Shown: positions 14,760 through 21,416 of the stretch, piece after piece | Numbering within the stretch: position 1 is the first letter of the stretch | Layout of the letters: every line of letters begins with the position of its first letter | From: an uncultured Bacilli bacterium | GTDB taxonomy: Bacteria > Bacillota_I > Bacilli_A > RF39 > UBA660 | Assembly (NCBI GenBank): GCA_904502155.1 | Contig: CAJGDV010000005.1 | Location: 1-28,320 of the forward strand | Length of the DNA: 28,320 bases | Reading direction: 5' to 3' | Notes under the pieces: model-generated | What the model saw: only the letters and a program-made list of their open reading frames with translations | Database searches by the model: none | Told to the model about the DNA's origin: nothing | Translations under genes and position numbers: made by a program

Positions 14760-15650
14760 ATGTCTTCAGATAATAAAATTTTAATTGCTTTTTTATTAAA
14801 TTTATTTTTTTCTGTTTTTGAATTTTTAGGTGGTTTATACACAAATAGTGTATCTATTTTGTCAGATTCTATTCATGATATGGGAGACGCTTTAAGTATT
14901 GGTCTTGCTTTTATTTTAGAAAAAATAAGCAAGAAAAAACCAGATGATAATTATACTTATGGTTATGCTAGGTATTCTATAATAGGTAGTTTAATTTCAA
15001 CTTTAATATTACTTTTAGGTTCTTCCTTTATGATTTTTAGTGCTGTAGGACGTATTATTAATCCGGTAGAAGTAAATTATAATGGAATGTTATTTATGGC
15101 CGTATTTGGAGTTTTAATTAATTTTATAGCCGTATTAGTTACAAAAGAAGGATCATCATTAAATCAAAAAGCTATTAATCTACATATGCTTGAAGATGTT
15201 CTAGGTTGGATTTTAGTTTTAATAGGTTCTATTTTAATGAAATTTACTAATATTAAAATTATAGATCCAATTCTATCAATATTAATTTCTATTTTTATTT
15301 TTAAAAATGCTTTCTTCCATCTTAAAGAAGCTTTAGATTTATTTTTAGAAAAGAAACCAGAAAACATTGATATTGAAGAAATTAGAAATCATATTCTTAA
15401 AATTAAAGGAGTTAAAAATATTCATCATTTCCATATATGGGCTGTTGATGAAGAAAATGTTTTAGCTACAATGCATGTAGTTAGTAAAAAAGATGTAAAA
15501 AAAGAAATTAAAGAAGAATTAAAAGAACATGGTATTGACCATTCAACAATTGAACTTGAAAAAGAAGATGAAGAATGTAGTGAACAAGAATGTAATATAA
15601 AACTAGGTAAACATTGTCATCACCACCATCATCATCACCATCATCATTAA
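14760..15650 (+). CDS. Cation diffusion facilitator (CzcD/ZitB-type zinc exporter) with poly-His tail
   Basis: A 296-residue proton-coupled Zn2+ exporter with about six helices and a cytoplasmic C-terminal domain. The membrane metal site is visible as H39-x-x-x-D43 in S-D-S-I-H-D-M-G-D-A and H142-x-x-x-D146 in N-L-H-M-L-E-D-V-L-G; the His-Asp pairs favour Zn2+ over Mn2+ or Fe2+. The cytoplasmic domain has I-H-H-F-H-I-W. The protein ends in H-C followed by ten consecutive His, with a mixture of CAT and CAC codons. Such His-rich segments in this family normally sit in the loop between helices 4 and 5, so a C-terminal tail is less usual. Although GTG at 14751 is in frame, the ATG at 14760 is chosen because GAGGTGA (14748-14754) is the SD. 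Confidence 0.92.
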   Translation: MSSDNKILIAFLLNLFFSVFEFLGGLYTNSVSILSDSIHDMGDALSIGLAFILEKISKKKPDDNYTYGYARYSIIGSLISTLILLLGSSFMIFSAVGRIINPVEVNYNGMLFMAVFGVLINFIAVLVTKEGSSLNQKAINLHMLEDVLGWILVLIGSILMKFTNIKIIDPILSILISIFIFKNAFFHLKEALDLFLEKKPENIDIEEIRNHILKIKGVKNIHHFHIWAVDEENVLATMHVVSKKDVKKEIKEELKEHGIDHSTIELEKEDEECSEQECNIKLGKHCHHHHHHHHHH

Positions 15651-15659
15651 AAAATAATA

Positions 15660-15688
15660 TTGAAAAAATTTGAATTTTATGGTATTAT
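15660..15688 (+). promoter_or_regulatory. Promoter of the Mn2+ riboswitch transcript
   Basis: TTGAAA (15660-15665), a 17-nt spacer and TATTAT (15683-15688) with extended TG at 15680-15681. The start near 15695 is the first base of the aptamer's closing stem. Confidence 0.7.
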
Positions 15689-15694
15689 CATTTA

Positions 15695-15827
15695 TGCAAG
15701 GGAGTAGTTACGCTATTTTATAATAGTGAATATATGACGTCATTACGATAGTTTATATCCGTTATATATTGATACGAAAAAGTATTAAACGAGACTTGGC
15801 AACTATTAGCCATAGTTTCGTTTTTTT
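15695..15827 (+). promoter_or_regulatory. yybP-ykoY family Mn2+-sensing riboswitch with terminator expression platform
   Basis: Conserved pieces of the yybP-ykoY aptamer are present in order: GGGAGTAG (15700-15707) after the closing-stem strand TGCAAG (15695-15700); a hairpin CGCTATT-TTAT-AATAGTG (15711-15728); ACGTCATTACG (15737-15747); and the second conserved loop TTGATACGAAAAAGTATTA (15769-15787) followed by AACGAGACTT. The closing strand 3' half CTTGGCA (15795-15801) also belongs to the left arm of the terminator at 15788-15827. Metal-stabilised closing of the aptamer would therefore prevent termination, that is, an ON switch for Mn2+, as described for this family. The match is by eye against the remembered consensus. 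Confidence 0.87.
15788..15827 (+). terminator. Riboswitch-controlled terminator
   Basis: AACGAGACTTGGC (15788-15800), loop AACTATTA, GCCATAGTTTCGTT (15809-15822), with one bulge and one G-T pair, then a T-run. It lies 20 nt before the next ATG and shares bases with the aptamer closing stem. Confidence 0.88.
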
Positions 15828-15846
15828 ATGTAGGAGGAGAGAATTT

Positions 15847-16785
15847 ATGAATATTATTTTACTTATTATTGGCTTTATTTTGCTAATAAAATGTGCTGAT
15901 TTATTCGTTGATGGAAGTAGTAAATTAGCATCGTCTTTAGGTATTCCATCATTAATTATAGGGCTTACAATTGTAGCCTTTGGAACTAGTGCTCCAGAAG
16001 CTGCTGTAAGTATTACAGCATCACTTAATGGAATGAATGATATTTCACTTGGAAATGTTGTTGGTTCTAATATTTGTAACTTACTTTTAGTTTTAGGTTT
16101 AAGTGGTATGTTTGGTAGCTTAACTGCTAAAAAGAAAATTATTTCAAGAGACTTTATTTATGCTATCTTTGCGAGTCTTGTATTATTCATTTTAAGTTTT
16201 GGTTTTTTCAAAACAAAAGATGCAACAGGTATAATTGATAGAACAGATGGTTTAATCTTATTATGCTTCTTAGGTATTTATTTATATGCTTTAATTGGAG
16301 ATGCAATTAGATCTGTTCGTTCTAAAGAAGAAAAAGAAAAATTTGAAATAAAAAATATTTTCTTTATTATTATAGGAATTATTGGTATAATTGTAGGAGG
16401 ACAATTAGTAGTAAATAATGCAACTGTTATTGCTAAAATGCTTAATGTTAGTGATAACGTTATTGCCCTTACAGTTGTTGCAATTGGGACAAGTTTACCA
16501 GAACTTGTAACTAGTGTTGTTGCTTCTAAAAAAGGTGAATCTGATATCGCAATTGGAAATGTAGTTGGTTCTAATATCTTCAATATATTCTTTATTTTAG
16601 GTATTACTAGCACTATAAGTCCAATTACATATGGTTTTGAATCATATATGGATATTATTATTTCACTTGCAGCTAGTGTTTTAGTTTATATACTTACACT
16701 TAAAAATTATCGTATTGGTAATAAAAAAGGTATTATTCTACTAGGTTCATATATAGCTTATATAGCTTATATTCTAATTAGATAA
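15847..16785 (+). CDS. Ca2+/cation antiporter (CaCA superfamily, YrbG-like), under Mn2+ riboswitch
   Basis: A 312-residue membrane protein with about ten helices and the two inverted alpha repeats of the CaCA superfamily. Repeat 1 is G-L-T-I-V-A-F-G-T-S-A-P-E (39-51) with G-N-V-V-G-S-N-I (69-76). Repeat 2 is A-L-T-V-V-A-I-G-T-S-L-P-E (207-219) with G-N-V-V-G-S-N-I (237-244). The acidic residues in GTSxPE are the cation-binding residues. Sequence alone suggests Na+/Ca2+ or H+/Ca2+ exchange. The yybP-ykoY riboswitch just upstream implies induction by Mn2+, so Mn2+ export or Mn2+/Ca2+ balancing is an attractive role (inference). The frame is open to 15769, but that would begin inside the riboswitch; the ATG at 15847 has the SD AGGAGGAGA (15832-15840). 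Confidence 0.9.
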   Translation: MNIILLIIGFILLIKCADLFVDGSSKLASSLGIPSLIIGLTIVAFGTSAPEAAVSITASLNGMNDISLGNVVGSNICNLLLVLGLSGMFGSLTAKKKIISRDFIYAIFASLVLFILSFGFFKTKDATGIIDRTDGLILLCFLGIYLYALIGDAIRSVRSKEEKEKFEIKNIFFIIIGIIGIIVGGQLVVNNATVIAKMLNVSDNVIALTVVAIGTSLPELVTSVVASKKGESDIAIGNVVGSNIFNIFFILGITSTISPITYGFESYMDIIISLAASVLVYILTLKNYRIGNKKGIILLGSYIAYIAYILIR

Positions 16786-16799
16786 TAAAGGAGAAAACA

Positions 16800-17663
16800 A
16801 TGAAAAGTAACATCGTTTTAGTAGTAAAAGGTTTTATAATGGGTATTGCAAATGTTATTCCAGGAGTTAGTGGAGGAACATTAGCATTAACATTAGGAAT
16901 TTATGAAAAATTTATTACTGCTATATCTCATTTTTTCAGTAATTTAAAAGAAAATATTAAATTTTTAATTCCTATTGCAATAGGAATGGTACTTGCTATT
17001 ATTACAATGAGTAGTTTAATTACAGAGTGTTTCGAAAAATTTCCTGTTCCAACGTCGACATTTTTCATGGGACTTGTAATTGGTGGTGTACCACTATTAA
17101 CTGCTAAAGTAAAAGGCAAAAAAGAAGTTAAACAAGTATCAAGTTATATAATTATGGCATTAACATTTTCGTTAGTTCTATTTTTAGCCTTAGCACCATC
17201 AATTTTTGGTGATACTGGAGATGTTAAACTTAATCTTACTTTTGGAAGTTTATTAATTCTATTTTTCATAGGGATTATAGCTTCAGCTACAATGGTTATT
17301 CCAGGTGTTAGTGGAAGTTTAGTTTTAATGCTTTTAGGATTTTATTTTCCAATTTTAAAAACTATTAAATCATTTTTAAAATTTAATAATTTTATGAGAG
17401 ATTTTATAATTTTAGCAGTATTTGGTATTGGCGTTTTAGTTGGAATTGTTTTAGTTGCAAAATTAATAGAATATTTACTCAAAAAATTTGAAACAAAAAC
17501 ATACTTTGGGGTTATTGGATTTATTTTAGCAAGTATTATTGCTATACCAATATCTGTTAATAATGAACTTGGTAGTTTTGTATTATCATTTGTTCCAGTT
17601 TTAGTAGGACTTGTAACAATGGCTATAGGAATTTTTATTGGATTTAAATTAGGTGAAAAATAA
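16800..17663 (+). CDS. DUF368 family membrane protein, PopT-like polyprenyl-phosphate transporter
   Basis: A 287-residue protein with about eight helices and the two family signatures: A-N-V-I-P-G-V-S-G-G-T (17-27) near the N-terminus and M-V-I-P-G-V-S-G-S (165-173) in the middle, consistent with an internal duplication. DUF368 proteins (PopT) have been reported to recycle undecaprenyl-phosphate, the lipid carrier of cell-wall precursors, back across the membrane, as DedA/UptA proteins do. It begins 14 nt after the antiporter with SD AAAGGAGA, and no terminator or promoter separates them. It should therefore lie under the same Mn2+ riboswitch, an unexpected link between metal level and lipid-carrier recycling (inference). 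Confidence 0.9.
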   Translation: MKSNIVLVVKGFIMGIANVIPGVSGGTLALTLGIYEKFITAISHFFSNLKENIKFLIPIAIGMVLAIITMSSLITECFEKFPVPTSTFFMGLVIGGVPLLTAKVKGKKEVKQVSSYIIMALTFSLVLFLALAPSIFGDTGDVKLNLTFGSLLILFFIGIIASATMVIPGVSGSLVLMLLGFYFPILKTIKSFLKFNNFMRDFIILAVFGIGVLVGIVLVAKLIEYLLKKFETKTYFGVIGFILASIIAIPISVNNELGSFVLSFVPVLVGLVTMAIGIFIGFKLGEK

Positions 17664-17688
17664 AAAGGATCATATTGGTCCTTTTTTT
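17662..17688 (+). terminator. Terminator of the antiporter-DUF368 operon
   Basis: AAAAAGGATCA (17662-17672), loop TAT, TGGTCCTTTTT (17676-17686) and T-run, with one T-G pair. It starts inside the stop TAA. Confidence 0.9.
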
Positions 17689-17702
17689 GTTTTGTGTCTA
17701 AT

Positions 17703-17731
17703 TTGACAAAATATAAAAAATATAATAGAAT
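17703..17731 (+). promoter_or_regulatory. Promoter of the short 17759 transcript
   Basis: TTGACA (17703-17708), a 17-nt spacer and TAGAAT (17726-17731). TGACA (17704-17708) and TGTCA (17734-17738) form an inverted repeat across it. Confidence 0.55.
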
Positions 17732-17758
17732 AATGTCACTTTTAAGGGAGGAAGATTT

Positions 17759-17812
17759 ATGCAAAATATTATGAATATCAACTTATGTATTATTTTAACA
17801 ATTACAATGTAG
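17759..17812 (+). CDS. Candidate 17-residue leader peptide or small protein
   Basis: ATG at 17759 with an excellent SD (GGGAGG, 17746-17751, 7-nt spacing) opens an 18-codon frame ending in TAG, encoding MQNIMNINLCIILTITM. The peptide is hydrophobic and rich in Ile (5 of 17). It lies between a promoter and a terminator in a predicted transcript of about 155 nt, upstream of the kinase-like gene. It could be an attenuation leader peptide, a tiny membrane peptide, or a chance frame in a small RNA. Nothing in it matches a family I know, and there is no run of a single regulatory codon as in classical amino-acid leaders. The kinase-like gene has no separate promoter that I can identify between 17895 and 17910. 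Confidence 0.4.
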   Translation: MQNIMNINLCIILTITM

Positions 17813-17861
17813 TTGATTTTCGTTTTGTATAAATGTAACGTTATATTTAATAAATAATATT

Positions 17862-17894
17862 AAAATAGTGTAAGCATTTTACACTATTTTTTTT
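17862..17894 (+). terminator. Terminator or attenuator between the small ORF and the kinase-like gene
   Basis: AAAATAGTGTAA (17862-17873), loop GCATT, TTACACTATTTT (17879-17890), then T to 17894. A perfect 12-bp stem lying only 16 nt before the downstream ATG. Upstream, a weaker hairpin-like palindrome is centred on AACGTT (about 17831-17848). Confidence 0.85.
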
Positions 17895-17910
17895 AGAAAG
17901 AAGGGATATT

Positions 17911-18708
17911 ATGATGAATTTTAGTGAAGAAGAAGTAAGAAGATATGCAAGAAAAAATGATGATTATGGACAATTAGGTAGTGAAGGAGCAGTTTATAAA
18001 TTTGAAGATTATGCTGTAAAACTATTTAAAAAAGTTAAAGGCGAAGAATTTATGAAAGAAAAAGAAAATAAAGTTCGAGCATTAATGAATAATGAAATTG
18101 AAGGATTTATAAAACCAATTGATTTAGTTTATGATGAAAATAATAACTTTGCAGGATATGCTATGGAGTACATTGAAAGTAAAGGTGATGTTGCCGATAT
18201 GTGTTATAAATATGGTGAACATTACAAATTAGATAAAAAAATTGAATTTCTTCTAAAAATAGAAGAATTAATAAAAAAAGCACATAGTATGGGTTATATC
18301 TTAAATGATGTTGCAATATGGAATTTTCTTGTAAAAAATAATGATGACGTAATTGGAATAGATATTGATAATTTCCAATTTGAAAATTATCAAAGTGAAA
18401 CTAATCCTAGTTTTTATCTTCCTTATTATCAAGGTTTATGTAATTGTAAAGGTCGTAATGAAAATAGTGATAAATTCTCATTTGGTATCTATGCTATTCA
18501 GTCTCTTATGAAATACCCATTTAATAATGAATGTCTTGATTATTATCGTGGTAATGTTGATTATCTTAGATGTTATTTTTCAAATTTAGATATTAAAGAA
18601 GAAGCAAGAGATGAGCTTTATAATTTAATTTCTACTAATCCAGAAAAAGAATGGATTGGCAAAACACTAGAAAAAGTGTCTAGTAATAAATTTAAATATT
18701 TATATTAA
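17911..18708 (+). CDS. Atypical protein-kinase-like protein
   Basis: A 265-residue soluble protein with a divergent kinase fold. A glycine-rich loop L-G-S-E-G-A-V-Y-K (22-30) is followed by A-V-K37, the likely ATP-binding lysine. The catalytic loop reads Y-I-L-N-D133-V-A-I-W-N138-F-L-V: it keeps the Asp and Asn, but the HRD His-Arg are replaced by Leu-Asn. The metal-binding DFG site is D-I-D153-N-F (or D151). A His at 125 (K-A-H-S-M-G-Y) sits in the helix before the catalytic loop, as in other kinases. It lacks a membrane anchor or PASTA domain, unlike the usual Gram-positive Ser/Thr kinases. It may phosphorylate a protein or a small molecule (inference). Two adjacent ATGs (17911, 17914) are possible starts after AGAAGG (17899-17904). 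Confidence 0.7.
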   Translation: MMNFSEEEVRRYARKNDDYGQLGSEGAVYKFEDYAVKLFKKVKGEEFMKEKENKVRALMNNEIEGFIKPIDLVYDENNNFAGYAMEYIESKGDVADMCYKYGEHYKLDKKIEFLLKIEELIKKAHSMGYILNDVAIWNFLVKNNDDVIGIDIDNFQFENYQSETNPSFYLPYYQGLCNCKGRNENSDKFSFGIYAIQSLMKYPFNNECLDYYRGNVDYLRCYFSNLDIKEEARDELYNLISTNPEKEWIGKTLEKVSSNKFKYLY

Positions 18709-18714
18709 TATTTA

Positions 18715-18723
18715 TGATATAAT
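18715..18723 (+). promoter_or_regulatory. Extended -10 promoter of the cysS operon
   Basis: TGATATAAT (18715-18723). ATATAATATT (18717-18726) is repeated inverted as AATATTATAT (18740-18749), but this is pure A/T. The predicted leader of about 60 nt is the longest mRNA leader of its kind here apart from the riboswitch. Confidence 0.5.
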
Positions 18724-18765
18724 ATTTATGGATTAAATTAATATTATATGATAGAATATAAAAAG

Positions 18766-18784
18766 CCTTTATGGCTAAAGGAGG
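18766..18784 (+). promoter_or_regulatory. Hairpin overlapping the cysS Shine-Dalgarno
   Basis: CCTTTA (18766-18771), loop TGGC, TAAAGG (18776-18781). The right arm is the first half of the SD AAAGGAGG (18777-18784). An alternative fold is AGCC-TTTAT-GGCT (18765-18777), which leaves the SD free. This could tune translation. Confidence 0.4.
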
Positions 18785-18791
18785 TTACAAT

Positions 18792-20180
18792 ATGAAGTTA
18801 TATAACACTTTAACAAGACAAGTAGAACAATTTATTCCACATAATGAAAACGAGATTACAATGTACACATGTGGACCTACAGTATATCACTATGCCCATA
18901 TCGGTAATTTAAGAACATACATCATGGAAGACATTTTAGAAAAAACATTAAAATATGTAGGATATAATGTTAAACGTTGTATGAATATAACTGATGTTGG
19001 ACATCTTTCAAGTGATTCTGATTCAGGTGAAGATAAAATGCTTAAAGGAGCTAAAAGAGAAAATAAGACTGTATTAGAAATCGCTAAAATGTATACAGAA
19101 GCATTTTATAGTGATCTTGAAAAATTAAATATCAGAAAACCTGATATTATTTCACCAGCAACAGAAAATATTAGTGAATATTTTAAAATGATTAATACAC
19201 TTCTTGATAAAGGGTATGCCTATATAGCTAATGGTAATGTTTATTTTGATGTTTCAAAATTAGAAGATTATTATGTACTTACTAATCATAAAGAAGATGA
19301 AATGGTAGTAGGAGCTAGAGAAGGTGTTGAAGAAGATCCATTTAAAAAGAATCAAGCTGACTTTGTATTATGGTTTACAAAATCAAAATTTGATGATCAA
19401 GAATTAAAATGGGACTCTCCTTGGGGTGTAGGTTATCCAGGATGGCATATTGAATGTTCTGGTATTTCTCTTAAATATTTAGGAGAGTATTTAGATATTC
19501 ATTGTGGTGGTGTTGATAATATTTTCCCACATCATACAAATGAAATTGCTCAAACAGAAAGTACTATTGGGCATAAATGGTGTAAATATTGGGTACACGG
19601 TGAACATTTAAATGATAAAACAGGTAAAATGAGTAAATCAAAAGGTGAATTTTTAACTGTATCTTTATTAGAAGAAAAAGGATATGATCCTATTGTTTAT
19701 CGTTTTATGTGTCTTCAATCACATTATAGAAAACAATTGTTATTTTCATATGAATCGCTTGATAATACAAAACAAGCTTATGAAAAATTAAAAAATAGAA
19801 TAAAATTAATAAAAGAGAATATTGAGGGTGAACTTATTGATGCTAAAATATATAAAGACAAATTTAAGGAAGCCTTAGAAAATGATATGAATACATCAGA
19901 CGCTTTAACAGCACTTTATGATGTTGTAAAAAGTGATCTTAATAATAAAACTAAATTAGAATTAATAAAAGAATTTGATTCAGTATTATCACTTCGTTTA
20001 CTTGAAGAAGATGAAATTGATGAAGAATTAAAAAAATATATCGAAACTAAATTAGAAGAAAGAGCGCAAGCTAAAAAAGATAAAGATTTTACTAAAGCTG
20101 ACTTAATTAGAGATGAGTTAGAAAGTAGAGGAATATTGATAAAAGATACAAGAGAAGGTACAACTTATCAATTAAAATAA
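18792..20180 (+). CDS. cysS: Cysteinyl-tRNA synthetase
   Basis: A 462-residue class I synthetase that charges tRNA-Cys. Visible are the canonical N-terminus M-K-L-Y-N-T-L-T-R; the zinc/HIGH region C-G-P-T-V-Y-H-Y-A-H-I-G-N; the W-H-I-E-C-S Zn-ligand segment; H-H-T-N-E; and K-M-S-K-S. The C-terminal DALR/anticodon-binding helices follow. Length is normal. The frame is open upstream to an ATG at 18771, but the 18792 ATG is right: it follows AAAGGAGG at 18777-18784 and gives the usual N-terminus, and 18771 overlaps the SD. There is no T-box upstream, which is unusual for cysS in many Firmicutes. It heads a three-gene unit with a small unknown gene and truB. Confidence 0.97.
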   Translation: MKLYNTLTRQVEQFIPHNENEITMYTCGPTVYHYAHIGNLRTYIMEDILEKTLKYVGYNVKRCMNITDVGHLSSDSDSGEDKMLKGAKRENKTVLEIAKMYTEAFYSDLEKLNIRKPDIISPATENISEYFKMINTLLDKGYAYIANGNVYFDVSKLEDYYVLTNHKEDEMVVGAREGVEEDPFKKNQADFVLWFTKSKFDDQELKWDSPWGVGYPGWHIECSGISLKYLGEYLDIHCGGVDNIFPHHTNEIAQTESTIGHKWCKYWVHGEHLNDKTGKMSKSKGEFLTVSLLEEKGYDPIVYRFMCLQSHYRKQLLFSYESLDNTKQAYEKLKNRIKLIKENIEGELIDAKIYKDKFKEALENDMNTSDALTALYDVVKSDLNNKTKLELIKEFDSVLSLRLLEEDEIDEELKKYIETKLEERAQAKKDKDFTKADLIRDELESRGILIKDTREGTTYQLK

Positions 20181-20181
20181 T

Positions 20182-20487
20182 ATGAAACAATATAATGAGG
20201 GAACAAAAATAATAATAAAAGATTTATTAATATTAAAAGATAAAGTAATTATGTGCGGAATGCCAGATTATCAATACATTTTAATGGGTATTAATATTGT
20301 TGAGGAATTTGTTTTAAGAGAAAATCCTGTAGATGTTAGTAATGAAGTAATTGATAATATTTTAAATGAAATTAAAAAGACAGTTGAAAATAATGCTTTC
20401 GGATACATTAACCATAGTGTATTTACAGGTATTAAAATGGGTTATAATAATATTGAAAAAAAGAAAACAAAAGAATTAAAAAAATAG
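20182..20487 (+). CDS. Small protein of unknown function between cysS and truB
   Basis: A 101-residue soluble, mostly helical protein with a Lys-rich tail (K-K-K-T-K-E-L-K-K). I do not recognise it. It is not the Mini-ribonuclease III that often follows cysS in Firmicutes, as the N-A-L-A-Y-x-G-D-A motif is missing and the order of hydrophobic segments differs. The start ATG is 1 nt after the cysS stop (TAAtATG) and has no SD, so translation would depend on ribosomes finishing cysS. The next strong internal ATG (20251) also lacks a good SD. truB begins 13 nt later with its own SD (AAAGGGA). Confidence 0.7.
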   Translation: MKQYNEGTKIIIKDLLILKDKVIMCGMPDYQYILMGINIVEEFVLRENPVDVSNEVIDNILNEIKKTVENNAFGYINHSVFTGIKMGYNNIEKKKTKELKK

Positions 20488-20500
20488 AAAAAGGGATATT

Positions 20501-21355
20501 ATGGATGGTATTTTAATTATAGATAAAGAAAAGGATTATACAAGTCGTGATGTTGTTAATATAGTTGGAAAAAAATTTAAAACTAAAAAAGTAGGACATA
20601 CAGGTACTTTAGATCCACTTGCTACAGGTGTATTAGTAGTATGTGTTAATAAAGCTACAAAAGTATGTGAATTATTAACATCATTAGATAAAGAATATAT
20701 AGCAGACTTTAAATTAGGTCTTCTTACTGATACTTTAGATATAGAAGGTAATATACTAAAAGAAGAAAAAATTAATATTAATAAAGAAGATTTAATTTTA
20801 GTTCTTAATAAAATTAAAGGCAAATATATGCAAACAGTTCCAATTTATTCAGCTATTAAAGTTAATGGTAAAAAACTTTATGAATATGCTAGAAATAATA
20901 CCCCAGTAGAACTTCCTAAACATGAAGTTGATATTAAAGAAATTGAGTTACTTGAATTTAATGGTGATTCCTTTAAAATTAGAACTAAAGTTTCTAAAGG
21001 AACATATATTAGATCTTTAGGTAATGATATAGCAGAAATGCTTAATACTAATGCTACTATGACTAATTTAAGAAGAACTAAACAAGGATTATTTGATATT
21101 AAAGATGCTATAAAAATAAATGATATAAATGAAGATACCAATTTAATAAAAATTACAGATGTTTTAAATTATCCTAAAGTAATTGCTGATGCAAACTTAG
21201 AAAAAGATTTATTAGATGGTAAAATATTAAATAATACTTTTAATAATGATATTATATTATTTGTTGATAACAACAATAATCCTATAAGTTTATATAAAAT
21301 CTATGATAAAGATAATACCAAAATTAAGCCTTGGAAAACCTTTAAAATTAAATGA
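20501..21355 (+). CDS. truB: tRNA pseudouridine-55 synthase
   Basis: A 284-residue enzyme that makes pseudouridine 55 in the T-loop of tRNAs. The N-terminus M-D-G-I-L-I-I-D-K-x-K-D-Y-T-S-R-D-V-V is canonical, and the catalytic Asp is D38 in G-H-T-G-T-L-D-P-L-A-T-G-V-L. The motif P-x-Y-S-A-I-K-V-N-G-K-K-L-Y-E-Y-A-R and the K-G-T-Y-I-R-S-L segment are the other TruB landmarks. The C-terminus is the short extension seen in Bacilli rather than a full PUA domain. It is the last gene of the cysS unit and ends in TGA directly before a terminator. Confidence 0.97.
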   Translation: MDGILIIDKEKDYTSRDVVNIVGKKFKTKKVGHTGTLDPLATGVLVVCVNKATKVCELLTSLDKEYIADFKLGLLTDTLDIEGNILKEEKININKEDLILVLNKIKGKYMQTVPIYSAIKVNGKKLYEYARNNTPVELPKHEVDIKEIELLEFNGDSFKIRTKVSKGTYIRSLGNDIAEMLNTNATMTNLRRTKQGLFDIKDAIKINDINEDTNLIKITDVLNYPKVIADANLEKDLLDGKILNNTFNNDIILFVDNNNNPISLYKIYDKDNTKIKPWKTFKIK

Positions 21356-21375
21356 TACTTTTGTATCTTTTTTTT
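21354..21375 (+). terminator. Terminator of the cysS-truB operon
   Basis: GATAC (21354-21358), loop TTTT, GTATC (21363-21367), T-run to 21375. The stem starts within the TGA stop. Confidence 0.8.
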
Positions 21376-21384
21376 TGCTTTCTA

Positions 21385-21393
21385 TGATATACT
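21385..21393 (+). promoter_or_regulatory. Extended -10 promoter of the surface protein operon
   Basis: TGATATACT (21385-21393), without a convincing -35. Predicted leader about 17 nt, including the SD AAAGGAG. Confidence 0.5.
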
Positions 21394-21416
21394 ATTTATA
21401 GTAAAGGAGTAAGGGT

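Noticed and set aside
15615..15650. Poly-His tail as an expression-vector artefact
   Set aside because: Codons are mixed, the tail continues from native sequence with H-C before it, and no vector sequence follows; the native riboswitch operon begins right after.
15769..15846. N-terminal extension of the antiporter from 15769
   Set aside because: Those codons are the riboswitch and its terminator, and the ATG at 15847 has a proper SD.
18709..18791. T-box riboswitch upstream of cysS
   Set aside because: No T-box consensus and no terminator; the leader is only about 60 nt.
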